Below, piece by piece: positions 47,671 to 56,520 of a stretch of DNA of 64,000 bases. Location of the stretch: positions 1 through 64,000 of the forward strand of contig NZ_AQHN01000032.1 of NCBI RefSeq assembly GCF_000359745.1. Direction: 5' to 3'. Position numbers and translations under genes: made by a program. How positions within the stretch are numbered: position 1 is the first letter of the stretch; each line of letters begins with the position of its first letter. The stretch comes from Rhizobium freirei PRF 81 (GTDB lineage: Bacteria > Pseudomonadota > Alphaproteobacteria > Rhizobiales > Rhizobiaceae). Under the pieces are notes generated by a model. The model searched no databases, had not been told where the DNA came from, and saw nothing but the letters and a program-made list of their open reading frames with translations.

Positions 47671-48972
47671 ATGATAAAAAGAACGGAAAAACCATCAATT
47701 GCGTGTGCGAGCAACGCGAACACTCACGAAGGATCTGGCAAGCGCCTCATCAGGCCGGCCGAGGGGGACCAGAGCGACAGTAAAGGATTTAGGCCAGCTC
47801 ATCCCCTAATCGCCGCGCGGACGCTAGGGATTGCAAATCGAGGACGCTTGCTGCAGGCCCTTTACGATATGGGTCCGTCCAGCAGGGTCGAGCTTGCGCG
47901 CGTCACCGGTGCCAGCCGCGCAACCATCGGCGGCATAGTCCAACCACTGATCAATCAGAGTATTCTTGAAGAAGGCGACCTGGTACCCCCCGATCGGTCC
48001 GGCGGAAAACCCGCTACAAAGCTGTGGTTCTCGAAAGGGGCCAAGCCGATCTGCGCAGTTCGGCTGATGCACGACCGTGTCCACACATGCTTGGTCTCTC
48101 TGGAGGGCGAGCTCTATGCTCAACACGAGGTGGATTTGGCGAAAGATCTGACAGATGCTGCCGATGCATTTCAGATCGTCAGTGCCTGCATTGAGAAGTC
48201 AGTCGCATCTGCCGACCAAGAGGTTCTAGGCATCGGCATGGCAGTTGCAGGAGAGCTCAACCCGCAAACGGGCTCGATCGCGGCTATGGATTTCGCGCCG
48301 TACCTTCATGGCTTTCCGATAAAAGCGGAGTTAGCAAAGCGTTTCGGGGTTCCGGCTTGCGTCGACCAAGATGCCAGAGCCTTGCTGGTTGGCGACCGTT
48401 GGTTCGGGCAAGGACGTGGACAGAGAAATTTTGCGGTCGTTTACATCGGTCAGTCGTTGGGCGCGGCCCTCTATGTCGATGGACATCCTTATAGGGCCGC
48501 CGGGGGTAAACACTGCCAGATCGGCCATACCATCGTGCAACTCAATGGCCAAATGTGCAGATGCGGACGACGCGGATGTTGGGAAACGATCGCGACACTG
48601 CCATGGCTGAGAGGCGAAGCAAGGGCCAGGGGCCTGCCGCAGGCTGGCTTGTTGGATGCGAGCCGCTTGGTGTGGCTCGCCGAAACTGGCGCTAAAGGGG
48701 CAAAAGAACTGCTTGAAGACTACGCGTCCAATATTTCTGTCGGGTTAGTGAACCTTCAACAGCTGATGGCACCCAGCTGCATCACTTTGCATGGCGACAT
48801 CGTGCATGGCGGAAAATTGATGTTAGATCTTATTCGAAAGAGCGTCAGGCAACTGATGTTCAATCCCGGAGATAACGAGATCGCCCTTGCCCTCGGCGAT
48901 CGTGAAGATGTCGCCGGCCTGCGCGGCGCGGCGGGTCTCGTCGTCTGCGAATTGCTGAATTTCATAATCTAA
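47671..48972 (+). CDS. ROK-family transcriptional repressor, paralogue
   Basis: The 433-residue protein has the HTH SRVELARVTGASRATIGGIV, the zinc motif CRCGRRGCWE and the ROK core VCVDQDARALLVGDRWFG. It closely parallels the ROK protein at 9673-10926 along its length (ALYDxGPxSRxELAR, EGDxVPxxxxGGKPA, TCLVxLxG). Here Asp follows Gln (DQD) at the catalytic position, unlike DHH in the paralogue. It probably controls the divergent DegT-HAD genes. Confidence 0.9.
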   Translation: MIKRTEKPSIACASNANTHEGSGKRLIRPAEGDQSDSKGFRPAHPLIAARTLGIANRGRLLQALYDMGPSSRVELARVTGASRATIGGIVQPLINQSILEEGDLVPPDRSGGKPATKLWFSKGAKPICAVRLMHDRVHTCLVSLEGELYAQHEVDLAKDLTDAADAFQIVSACIEKSVASADQEVLGIGMAVAGELNPQTGSIAAMDFAPYLHGFPIKAELAKRFGVPACVDQDARALLVGDRWFGQGRGQRNFAVVYIGQSLGAALYVDGHPYRAAGGKHCQIGHTIVQLNGQMCRCGRRGCWETIATLPWLRGEARARGLPQAGLLDASRLVWLAETGAKGAKELLEDYASNISVGLVNLQQLMAPSCITLHGDIVHGGKLMLDLIRKSVRQLMFNPGDNEIALALGDREDVAGLRGAAGLVVCELLNFII

Positions 48973-49207
48973 GCAGAGAACGGCCCCAGTCCTTAGAGAC
49001 CGCATCTGGTCAAATCCTTTGCAATCATCCACATTTCAAATGAAAACCGCCATCTTTCTCGAAAACCGAATTGCAACAAATTGCTGGTGGATTTGGGGGT
49101 TCCTGGGCAGCTGAAGCTGTTGGCGCATGGAGTTGCGTACTGGATGTGCTCGATCCAGCCAAGGAACTGCACAGACCCTGCAATCCCAGTCTGGTGCGGA
49201 CTGAGGC

Positions 49208-49503
49208 TTAAGAAAAAAACGACACGAGAACGGACAACCAGATCAATGCGACGCCCAGCAACAGCGCTCGCCTGGCGGCTACGATCTTTTCCTGGCCTTC
49301 CTCCGCGACAGGGGTCGTTACGATCCAAGGAACTGAGCCAAGCGCCGCAAAACCGATTAGCGCCAAGACACGACGATCAAATCGGACCGATGCCAGCCGC
49401 CTGGCTCATACACTCCCCAATAGCCAAGGAACGCCATTCCGACAGCGAACATGGTGGCGGAGGCAGAGCAAAGTCCGGGAACAGAACCTGATGGTGCACG
49501 CAT
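49208..49503 (-). pseudogene. Small membrane protein, apparent frameshift
   Basis: ATG 49503 gives MRAPSGSVPGLCSASATMF with a hydrophobic helix GMAFLGYWGVY. Around 49380 the frame moves and continues RRVLALIGFAALGSVPWIVT and ALLLGVALIWLSVLVSFF to a stop at 49208-49210. The joined protein of about 100 residues has three helices and no recognisable family. Reading it as one gene is an inference from the sudden change of hydrophobic pattern between frames. Confidence 0.45.
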
Positions 49504-49896
49504 TTCGTATCCTCTTTGTCGGTCAAACCAAGGGCCAATTTCCATGACGGTGCAAACGGGCTTTGCACATATCTGTCAAGAATCGGGTGCCAGCTGAAGC
49601 ATCGATCTATTGCAAATGATTTAGGAAAATCCGAACATTGAATGACGTGAGCGATCGCAGAAGCTGGTAGGGGGAGCTCCCTTTCCTGGCAGATGTGGTC
49701 GCTAACTCGTCGTTCGACAGACGGTTCGACCTCGCAAGCTCTGCATTTTTTCATTGCCAAAGTCCGCAGGCCAGCCGCTCGCCTTTAGGCACGAGTTTTG
49801 AGAGGTGCTGTCCAAAAAGTAGGCCACAAAATCACCAATGTTGACTCTGTCTTTCACTCAGCCGAAAAGAACTCCTGCCGACAGAGGGAGATACTC
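49504..49896. other. Upstream region of the syrB-like cluster; no gene seen
   Basis: No supported coding frame. The promoter of the three-gene coiled-coil cluster should lie here. The run at 49798-49890 is open in frame with syrB but lacks a ribosome site. Confidence 0.35.
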
Positions 49897-50334
49897 ATGG
49901 CTGACGAGAATAATACTGGCACAAGCACTGAGATGGCAGACACGAATATACCGGTAAAAACGCCGGCGCCTAAAAAACAGCGCGCTCCGCGACGCCCGAA
50001 AGCAACTGCCGAGGCAGCGGGTACTACGCAGGTTGGGAAACCCGCGAAGGCGCCGCGAGGTCGCAGGAAGCGTAGCGACCAAGCCGCAGACACAAAGTCC
50101 CAGCCTGTCGAAATGCAGGTGGCCGACATCTCCGTCAAGGAACCCATAAAGGACACTGCAGCCAAGAGGCCGGCACAGCAGTCCGTGCAAAAAGGTACGA
50201 CGGCCATTTCGGCAAGGGACGAGATGGCGGATCTTCTTCAGCTGGAAGAAGAGAATAAGAGGCTGCGTAACCTCTTGGCAGAGAAATTGCGTGCCGAAAA
50301 TGCCGATCTGCGCAAGCGGCTCGGGCTAGATTGA
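49897..50334 (+). CDS. SyrB-like symbiotic regulator
   Basis: The 145-residue protein starts MADENNTG at ATG 49897 (GAGGGAG upstream). It has a disordered Lys/Ala/Pro-rich middle and ends LLQLEEENKRLRNLLAEKLR plus AENADLRKRLGLD, the same ending as SyrB of Sinorhizobium meliloti. In that species SyrB represses syrM, itself a NodD-related activator of exopolysaccharide and nod genes. The middle HTH found in longer SyrB proteins (QTYYQWK type) is missing, so only the basic tail and C-terminal coiled coil remain. It is first of three genes sharing this C-terminus. Confidence 0.82.
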   Translation: MADENNTGTSTEMADTNIPVKTPAPKKQRAPRRPKATAEAAGTTQVGKPAKAPRGRRKRSDQAADTKSQPVEMQVADISVKEPIKDTAAKRPAQQSVQKGTTAISARDEMADLLQLEEENKRLRNLLAEKLRAENADLRKRLGLD

Positions 50335-50476
50335 TCGCCGATCAACAGCGGGATGGTGGCGAAATCGACCTGAGCTATCCTTCTCGGCAGAAGATGCGTT
50401 CGCCGGGCTCGCCTTCCGAGCCCGGTGTCAAGCTGCGGCGCCACTATGGATACGGACTGGTCGAGGTTGAGGCACT

Positions 50477-51070
50477 ATGAAATTACCCTGGAAATTCCTT
50501 GCTCGATTAACGTCGCGGCGACAGTCCGCACCCGAAAGTTCGATTGGGCATGGTGTCGATACCGACGCAAGCCAAAGCAAAACTCAAGACGTACCGCAGC
50601 TTGCGCTAAACCCACCAGAGCCCTCCAGTAGCTCCGAGCCCGATGAAAGCCGATCTATTGAGATCATAAGGACTGATTCAAAAGAATTCGAAGGTGAGGT
50701 CGAAATTGAAGGTGCGGCACCGGTTGAAGGTGACGAGGTTCAAGAACTGTCGCCTCCGGAGGTCGGGCAGCCGAGCGCTGAAGCTTCCGCGGTGCCGCTT
50801 GAAAGCAATACGCGCAGTCGGGTCCCTGGCATACCGCGGACGAAAAAGCCGGCACATGCGAAAGGAGTTCACATTGACGTCACTGCGCAGAGCACAGCTG
50901 TCTCAAGCAATGCTCAAGATGAGACATCCTCATCGTCTGAGGACGGCTTTTTCGAAGAGGTGACAAACCTGGACGAGGAAATCACGCAACTGAGGGTTAA
51001 ATTGGCTCAAAAGCTGCTTTTGCAGAATGATCAGCTTAAAAAGATGCTTGAGCGATTTGACCGATCGTAA
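50477..51070 (+). CDS. Acidic low-complexity protein with SyrB-type C-terminal coiled coil
   Basis: The 197-residue protein has a short basic N-terminus (MKLPWKFLARLTSRRQ), a long Ser/Glu/Pro-rich disordered region (about 20-155) and a C-terminal amphipathic helix NLDEEITQLRVKLAQKLLLQ plus NDQLKKMLERFDRS. The last 35 residues align with the ends of the syrB-like product and of the next gene. Function unknown. It may dimerise with its neighbours. Confidence 0.65.
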   Translation: MKLPWKFLARLTSRRQSAPESSIGHGVDTDASQSKTQDVPQLALNPPEPSSSSEPDESRSIEIIRTDSKEFEGEVEIEGAAPVEGDEVQELSPPEVGQPSAEASAVPLESNTRSRVPGIPRTKKPAHAKGVHIDVTAQSTAVSSNAQDETSSSSEDGFFEEVTNLDEEITQLRVKLAQKLLLQNDQLKKMLERFDRS

Positions 51071-51101
51071 TCCTCCTTACGATCTCAAAGATGGGACATA
51101 C

Positions 51102-51683
51102 ATGAAAACACAGCAGCGAAAATTCGTTGTCGAGCTCAAATCGGCCCGGCGCAGATCAACGATCCAGCCAGCTTCTATCTGGGGTGATACCGACCTCAAG
51201 ACGCTGGCGCGCGAGGCGGAGGCAGACGCACCACATCTCTTCGAGCCTGACACCGTCTCAGATGTTCCGAAGCGAGAAAGCGAGCTGTGGTCGGATCCAA
51301 TACCAGAGACTCATCTCAACGACGAGGTTGAAACCGGCGATGATAAACGGATTGCGGCGTCCTCTCTCGAAACCGAACAAACGTGCCCGTCTCAGAAGGA
51401 CGATGGGGCGATCTTCGCCTCTGTTTCACAACCGAAAGAGGGCTCTTCCAGCCGGTCTCGAAAGAACATAAAGCGTCGACGTGAAGCGAATATCGATAAT
51501 GCCGACGAAATGACAAGCGGCCAATCAAACGCCAGCCACGACGATATCTCAGGCGAGGAGCTAATCGCACTTGAAGAAGAGAATCGACGGCTTAAGGCTT
51601 TGCTGATGAAATATCTTCGTCAAGAAAATATGCAGATTCGACAGATGCTCGCGCGATTCAGCGATCAGCGCGAGATCTTGTGA
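51102..51683 (+). CDS. Charged low-complexity protein with SyrB-type C-terminal coiled coil
   Basis: The 193-residue protein has a basic N-terminus (MKTQQRKFVVELKSARRRS), then a charged, disordered stretch including SRSRKNIKRRREAN (about 132-145). It ends in ELIALEEENRRLKALLMKYL plus RQENMQIRQMLARF. The ending matches the two upstream proteins. ATG 51102 is chosen from a GGGA site. It lies 31 bp after the previous gene, so the two are probably cotranscribed. Function unknown; position before the convergent hypE is typical of no known hup arrangement. Confidence 0.65.
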   Translation: MKTQQRKFVVELKSARRRSTIQPASIWGDTDLKTLAREAEADAPHLFEPDTVSDVPKRESELWSDPIPETHLNDEVETGDDKRIAASSLETEQTCPSQKDDGAIFASVSQPKEGSSSRSRKNIKRRREANIDNADEMTSGQSNASHDDISGEELIALEEENRRLKALLMKYLRQENMQIRQMLARFSDQREIL

Positions 51684-51829
51684 ACCAATCATGTTTGTGT
51701 GCCCGCACTTAGATCTCTTCATGGCCACAGGAGGGAGTGCGTATGGAAAGTACGCATTAAAGCTGCTCACCAAGCTCGTTGCTGGCTCCGGGCACGCCGT
51801 CTTGCGTGAAGCGATATGCACAGCCGTGC

Positions 51830-52876
51830 TCAGCAGATCCGCGGCAACTGTTCGCCCCATAGCCAATCGACAATGCGACTGCCACCAAACGACGTCGCCA
51901 TCTGGACGAAGCAATGGTCGTCATCCTCGGCATGGCCGATCAATGCGGCCTGCGCACCCAACGGATGCGCGCGCATGACGGCGAGCAGCGCATTCGCAAA
52001 CTCTGGCGCCACCAATACGACGAGCTTGCCCTCGTTGGCGACGTTGAGCGGGTCGAGGCCGAGCAATTCGCAGGCCGCGGCTACTTCCGGTTTGATCGGA
52101 ATGGTCTCCTCGTCGATGCGGAGGCCGACATTTGAGGCATTGGCGATTTCGTTGAGTGTCGCCGCAAGTCCACCGCGCGTTGGATCTCGCATCAGCCTGA
52201 TTGACGATCCGGCGACCTCGACCATTGCCGCTACTAACCCGTGCAGCGCAGCGCAATCCGATATGATGTCCGTATCGAAATCCAGGTTCTCGCGCTTCGA
52301 CATCACGGCGACGCCGTGATCGCCTATCGAACCAGAGATGATGACCGCATCGCCTGGCCGCGCGGCATCGGAGCGTAGGTCGAGACCGGCTCGAATCATG
52401 CCGATGCCGGAGGTGGATATGAACACGCCGTCGGCTTTGCCGCGCTCAACCACTTTCGTATCGCCAGTGATGATTGGCACACCTGCCGCGCGGGAGGCCG
52501 CTCCCATGGCGTCGGCAATTCGATTAAGATCTGCGAGCGGAAACCCCTCTTCAATAATGAAACCTGCCGAAAGATAGAGCGGGCATGCGCCGGCCATGGC
52601 AATGTCGTTAATCGTCCCATGCACCGCAAGCGAGCCAATATTGCCCCCCGGAAAGAACAGCGGCGAGACAACATAGCTGTCGGTGGTCATCACCATGCAC
52701 CCTGCCGGAACCGCAAATGCCGACTGATCGTTGCCAGCCCGGAGCCAGTCATTGTCGAAGGCCCTGTGGAAAATGCCCTTGACCAACTGGTCCGTGGCGC
52801 ACCCCCCCGCCCCATGCGAGAGATCGATGCGTCCGTTCCTGAGGTCGAGCCGCGACCTTTTGGCTTTCGTGGTCAT
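51830..52876 (-). CDS. hypE: HypE, hydrogenase maturation protein
   Basis: The 348-residue protein has LSHGAGGCATDQLVKGIF, TDSYVVSPLFFPGGNIG and LMRDPTRGGLAATLNEIA (PurM-like ATP-binding). It ends LPRIC, the essential C-terminal cysteine. HypE dehydrates the carbamoyl group received from HypF to thiocyanate, providing the cyanide ligands of the NiFe site. ATG 52876 overlaps the hypD stop (ATGA). Last gene of the hyp operon. Confidence 0.96.
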   Translation of the reverse strand: MTTKAKRSRLDLRNGRIDLSHGAGGCATDQLVKGIFHRAFDNDWLRAGNDQSAFAVPAGCMVMTTDSYVVSPLFFPGGNIGSLAVHGTINDIAMAGACPLYLSAGFIIEEGFPLADLNRIADAMGAASRAAGVPIITGDTKVVERGKADGVFISTSGIGMIRAGLDLRSDAARPGDAVIISGSIGDHGVAVMSKRENLDFDTDIISDCAALHGLVAAMVEVAGSSIRLMRDPTRGGLAATLNEIANASNVGLRIDEETIPIKPEVAAACELLGLDPLNVANEGKLVVLVAPEFANALLAVMRAHPLGAQAALIGHAEDDDHCFVQMATSFGGSRIVDWLWGEQLPRIC

Positions 52877-54030
52877 GCGATCGTCCTGCTGCTTTCGTCC
52901 GCCTTTCCCTGCCTGCCGAAACGGCCGTAGAGCCAATACGCGGCGCAGGCGCCTTCCGACGACACCATGCAGGAACCCATCGGCGAATCGGGCGTGCAAA
53001 CCTTACCAAACAGCTTACAGTCGGACGGCTTCTTCACACCGCGCAGGATGGCGCCGCATTCGCAGGCCGGATTGTCTTTTGCCGCCGGCGTCACGACGTC
53101 GAAACGTTTCTCGGCATCGTATTTGGCATATCCAGGCCTGAGGCCAAGCCCACTTTGGGGAATCGCGCCCAGTCCCCGCCATTCGAAGCTTTCCCGCAAT
53201 TCGAAGACATTGGCGATCTCGCGCCTCGCCTTCTCGTTGCCAAGGGTGGTCACGGCTCGGATATACTGGTTCTCGACTTTATGGACGCCCTCATTGACCT
53301 GGCGGACGAGCATCAGGATTGAATAGATGACATCGAGCGGCTCGAAGCCTGCCACCACGATCGGCTTGTTATATTCTTCGGCAAGGACTTCAAATGGCTG
53401 CGTACCAATGACGGTGCTGACATGTGCAGGGCCGAGCAATCCGTCGATCTTGATAGTGCCGAGCGTGCGAGCATCGGAGTTTTCAAGGATAGTCTGGATC
53501 GCAGCCGGTGTTAGCACGTGGTTTGAGAAGATCGAAAAGTTTGCGAGGTCCTTAGCGATCGCGAACCGCAGCGACAGCGCCGTCGGCGGCGTCGTGGTCT
53601 CGAAACCGATGGCAAAGAAGACGACTTGCCTGTTCGGTTCGGCTTCGGAGATGTTTAGCGAATCGAGTGTCGAATAGACCATGCGAATATCGGCGCCGGT
53701 CGCCCTGGCCTTGAGCAGACTCGAGCCGTTTGAGGATGGTACACGCATCAAGTCACCATAGGTGCAAAGTGTGATTTCTGGGCACATGGCAAGCGCGATC
53801 GCTGCGTCGATGCGGCCGATCGGCAGCACACAGACTGGACATCCCGGTCCATGAATCATCTGCACATTGGACGGCAGCAGGTCTTCAAGGCCATAGCGCG
53901 AAATTGCATGGGTATGGCCGCCGCAGAATTCCATGAAATGATAGCTGCGCGCCGGATCTACCGCCGCTGCGATTTGGCGAGCAATATCTTTGGCGAGCTT
54001 GGCATCGCGGTATTCGTCTATATATTTCAC
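52873..54030 (-). CDS. hypD: HypD, hydrogenase maturation iron-sulfur protein
   Basis: The 385-residue protein contains MEFCGGHTHAISRYG, IHGPGCPVCVLP and the C-terminal Cys cluster CECGAILRGVKKPSDCKLFG plus CTPDSPMGSC, ligands of its [4Fe-4S] cluster. HypD with HypC assembles the Fe(CN)2CO moiety. It overlaps hypC and hypE by 4 bp each. The trailing YGRFGRQGKADESSRTIA is a normal extension. Confidence 0.96.
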   Translation of the reverse strand: MKYIDEYRDAKLAKDIARQIAAAVDPARSYHFMEFCGGHTHAISRYGLEDLLPSNVQMIHGPGCPVCVLPIGRIDAAIALAMCPEITLCTYGDLMRVPSSNGSSLLKARATGADIRMVYSTLDSLNISEAEPNRQVVFFAIGFETTTPPTALSLRFAIAKDLANFSIFSNHVLTPAAIQTILENSDARTLGTIKIDGLLGPAHVSTVIGTQPFEVLAEEYNKPIVVAGFEPLDVIYSILMLVRQVNEGVHKVENQYIRAVTTLGNEKARREIANVFELRESFEWRGLGAIPQSGLGLRPGYAKYDAEKRFDVVTPAAKDNPACECGAILRGVKKPSDCKLFGKVCTPDSPMGSCMVSSEGACAAYWLYGRFGRQGKADESSRTIA

Positions 54031-54254
54031 GCCGGACCTCCCAGGGCAGCTTCGCGGATCAAGGCAAGCGTCCTTTCTGCTTCTTCAGTTTCGATCTTTG
54101 CAAGCGCGTAGCCGACGTGGAGGATGAGATAGTCACCGGGCGTCACATCCTCCACGAGTGCAATCGATATGACCTTTAAGACGCCGTCCAGCGTTACCTT
54201 GGCCATATTGTCTGGCAGCAATTCCACCACCTGGACCGGTAGGGCTAGGCACAT
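54027..54254 (-). CDS. hypC: HypC, hydrogenase maturation chaperone
   Basis: The 75-residue protein starts MCLALPVQVVELL, with the essential Cys2. PGDYLILHVGYALAKIETEEA is the conserved OB-fold end. It binds HypD and the hydrogenase large subunit precursor. It overlaps hypF by 10 bp and hypD by 4 bp. A paralogue, HupF, lies at 60283-60597. Confidence 0.95.
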   Translation of the reverse strand: MCLALPVQVVELLPDNMAKVTLDGVLKVISIALVEDVTPGDYLILHVGYALAKIETEEAERTLALIREAALGGPA

Positions 54255-56518
54255 GTCCGGTGCTCCCAGTTCTGGGCGCAGTCGTGTTTGATGACGTGCC
54301 GTGCAAAGGCGGCCTGACCGAGCGCTATACCCCCGTCATTGGGCGGGATCTGGTGCGGCAGGTAGGGCTCGAGGCCATGGTCGCGCAAGGCGCTGGAAAG
54401 ACCTTCGGCCAGAATGCGGTTTGTGATGCAGCCGCCGCCGAGCATGATCGCTCGCGTGCCAGCCTGCGATGCACCAAGGGAAGCCCAATCGGCGAGGCCG
54501 CTGATCAGCGTGCCGTGGAATAGGTCTGCGGCCTTTCGGCGGCCAAGCTGCCGCTCCGCCAGATGGATGATGAGGGGTCGGAAATCAAGCAGGCCATCGG
54601 CGAGACTGTAGCCCCCGGCAAGACATTGGGGATCATCGACGAGTGCTTCGAGTTCCATTGCTGCCTGCCCCTCGTAGCTCTGGACGAGGCGGACGCCCGC
54701 TATCGCAGCCACTGCATCGAATAGCCGCCCCAAGCTGGACGTATCGGCTGATTGCAAGCCGCGGGAAAACATCGCATCAAGTTGCGCGACACCAGGATGT
54801 CCGGGCCAAAGCGTGGCCGCAAGGTCGCGCCGGCCGGCGGCCTGAAGAGCGGCAATTCCCATGCGCCAGGGCTCCCGCGCGACCCGGCCGGCGCCTGGCG
54901 CCGGCAAGGGCAGAAGCGAAGAGAGCCGTCGCCAGCGAGGACCGTTGACGACCAGCATTTCGCCTCCCCAACTACTGCCATCGACGCCATAGCCGTGGCC
55001 GTCGAGTGCAAGCCCGAGGACCGGCCCGCCGGCATGATGTTCCGCCGCCACGGCCGCGACATGGGCGAGGTGATGTTGCACCGGCAGAAGCGGCAAATCC
55101 AAATGTTCCGCGATCCGCGCTGAACGAAAATCCGGATGCAGATCGCAGGCAGCAAATTCGGGCCTGACATCAAGGATAGAGCAGAGATGCTCGAGGGCTT
55201 CCCGCTGGAATCTGATCGCTTTGACATTGTCGAGACCGCCGATGTGCTGCGACAGGAACGCTTCCCGGCCCCGTGTCACGCAGATCGCGTTTTTGAAGTC
55301 CGCGCCGGTGGCAATCACGCATGGGCCGTCCTCGCCAAGATCGACCGGCTCCGGGACAAAACCCCGGGCGCGCCTCAGAAAGCTCGGCGCGCCGTCAATT
55401 ACCTGCATGACGGAATCGTCAGCGCGAATGGCAATGTCACGGTCATGTGTGACGATCAGGTCGGCAACCCCGGGAAGCCGATGCATGGCATCGTCATTAT
55501 CTGATACGAGCGGTTCACCCTCCGGATTGGCGCTGGTCGCAATCAGAGCGGCGGGAGCGCCGGCCGCTTCTGCTGCAAACGCGGCAAACAACAGGTGGTG
55601 CACCGGCGCATGGGCGAGCAGCAGGCCGATCCGACTGAGGCCGGGAGCGATGAGCTTGGAAAGGTGATCACGCGCCTCGATAAGGACGATCGGGGCGGCG
55701 GTCGAGGCGAGCAAATCCTCTTGCGCCCGCGAGGGCCTGGCAAGTATTCGGGCTGTCTCAATGTCCGGCACCATGATCGCGAACGGCTTCTCGTCGCGCA
55801 TTTTGCGTCGTCGGAGACGATCAATCGCCGTATCATTGCGTGCGTCGCAGAAGAGCTGGAAGCCGCCGACGCCCTTGATCGCAATGATCTGGCCATTCAT
55901 GAGCCGCGCGGAGACCTCCGCGATAGGATGGCTAAGCTGTGGGCCGCAAGCCGGGCAGGCGAGGGGCTCACTATGGAACCGCCGGCTTTCGGGGTTGGCA
56001 TAGTCTGCGCCGCAGGCGCTGCACATCGGGAACGCAGCCATCGAGGTCCGGCCGCGATCATAGGGGAGCGCACGGGTGATGGTGAAGCGCGGGCCACAAT
56101 GAGTGCAGTTGACAAAAGGATAACCGAAAAAGCGGTTGTCCGGATCATTCAGTTCGTGCCGGCATTCGACGCAGGTGGCAGCGTCGGCGCCAATGCGCGT
56201 GGCGCCACGGCCGCCGACGCTTTCGAGGATTTCGAACGTTTCGTCGCCGGCCGGCTCCAGTTCCAGCTTATCGACGGTATCGACGCGGGCAAGCGGCGGC
56301 GCCTCCTTCCAGACGCGTTCCGCAAAGCAGTCGACAGCGGTGCCCTCGACCTCGATCAGCACGCCGGCGCTGTCGTTGAGCACGAAGCCGGTAAGCTGCA
56401 TCATTCTCGCAAGCCTATAGACGAACGGCCGGAATCCCACCCCTTGCACGGCACCGCGCACACGCACTCGCAACCGCCGGACACGATCTTCCGCCATGGA
56501 TGCCAAGGTGCTCACCAT
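54245..56518 (-). CDS. hypF: HypF, carbamoyltransferase
   Basis: The 757-residue protein has, in order, an acylphosphatase domain (RVRGAVQGVGFRPFVYRLA, about 16-34), two zinc fingers (CVEC...CTHC and CSAC...CPAC, about 115-190), a YrdC-like domain (about 200-380) and a Kae1-like domain with HHLAHVAAVAAEHHA and LGGGCITNRIL. It converts carbamoyl phosphate to carbamoyl-AMP and transfers it to HypE. It starts 2 bp after the hypB stop; an internal ATG at 56497 is also possible. Full length. Confidence 0.95.
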   Translation of the reverse strand: MVSTLASMAEDRVRRLRVRVRGAVQGVGFRPFVYRLARMMQLTGFVLNDSAGVLIEVEGTAVDCFAERVWKEAPPLARVDTVDKLELEPAGDETFEILESVGGRGATRIGADAATCVECRHELNDPDNRFFGYPFVNCTHCGPRFTITRALPYDRGRTSMAAFPMCSACGADYANPESRRFHSEPLACPACGPQLSHPIAEVSARLMNGQIIAIKGVGGFQLFCDARNDTAIDRLRRRKMRDEKPFAIMVPDIETARILARPSRAQEDLLASTAAPIVLIEARDHLSKLIAPGLSRIGLLLAHAPVHHLLFAAFAAEAAGAPAALIATSANPEGEPLVSDNDDAMHRLPGVADLIVTHDRDIAIRADDSVMQVIDGAPSFLRRARGFVPEPVDLGEDGPCVIATGADFKNAICVTRGREAFLSQHIGGLDNVKAIRFQREALEHLCSILDVRPEFAACDLHPDFRSARIAEHLDLPLLPVQHHLAHVAAVAAEHHAGGPVLGLALDGHGYGVDGSSWGGEMLVVNGPRWRRLSSLLPLPAPGAGRVAREPWRMGIAALQAAGRRDLAATLWPGHPGVAQLDAMFSRGLQSADTSSLGRLFDAVAAIAGVRLVQSYEGQAAMELEALVDDPQCLAGGYSLADGLLDFRPLIIHLAERQLGRRKAADLFHGTLISGLADWASLGASQAGTRAIMLGGGCITNRILAEGLSSALRDHGLEPYLPHQIPPNDGGIALGQAAFARHVIKHDCAQNWEHRTCA

Positions 56519-56520
56519 CG

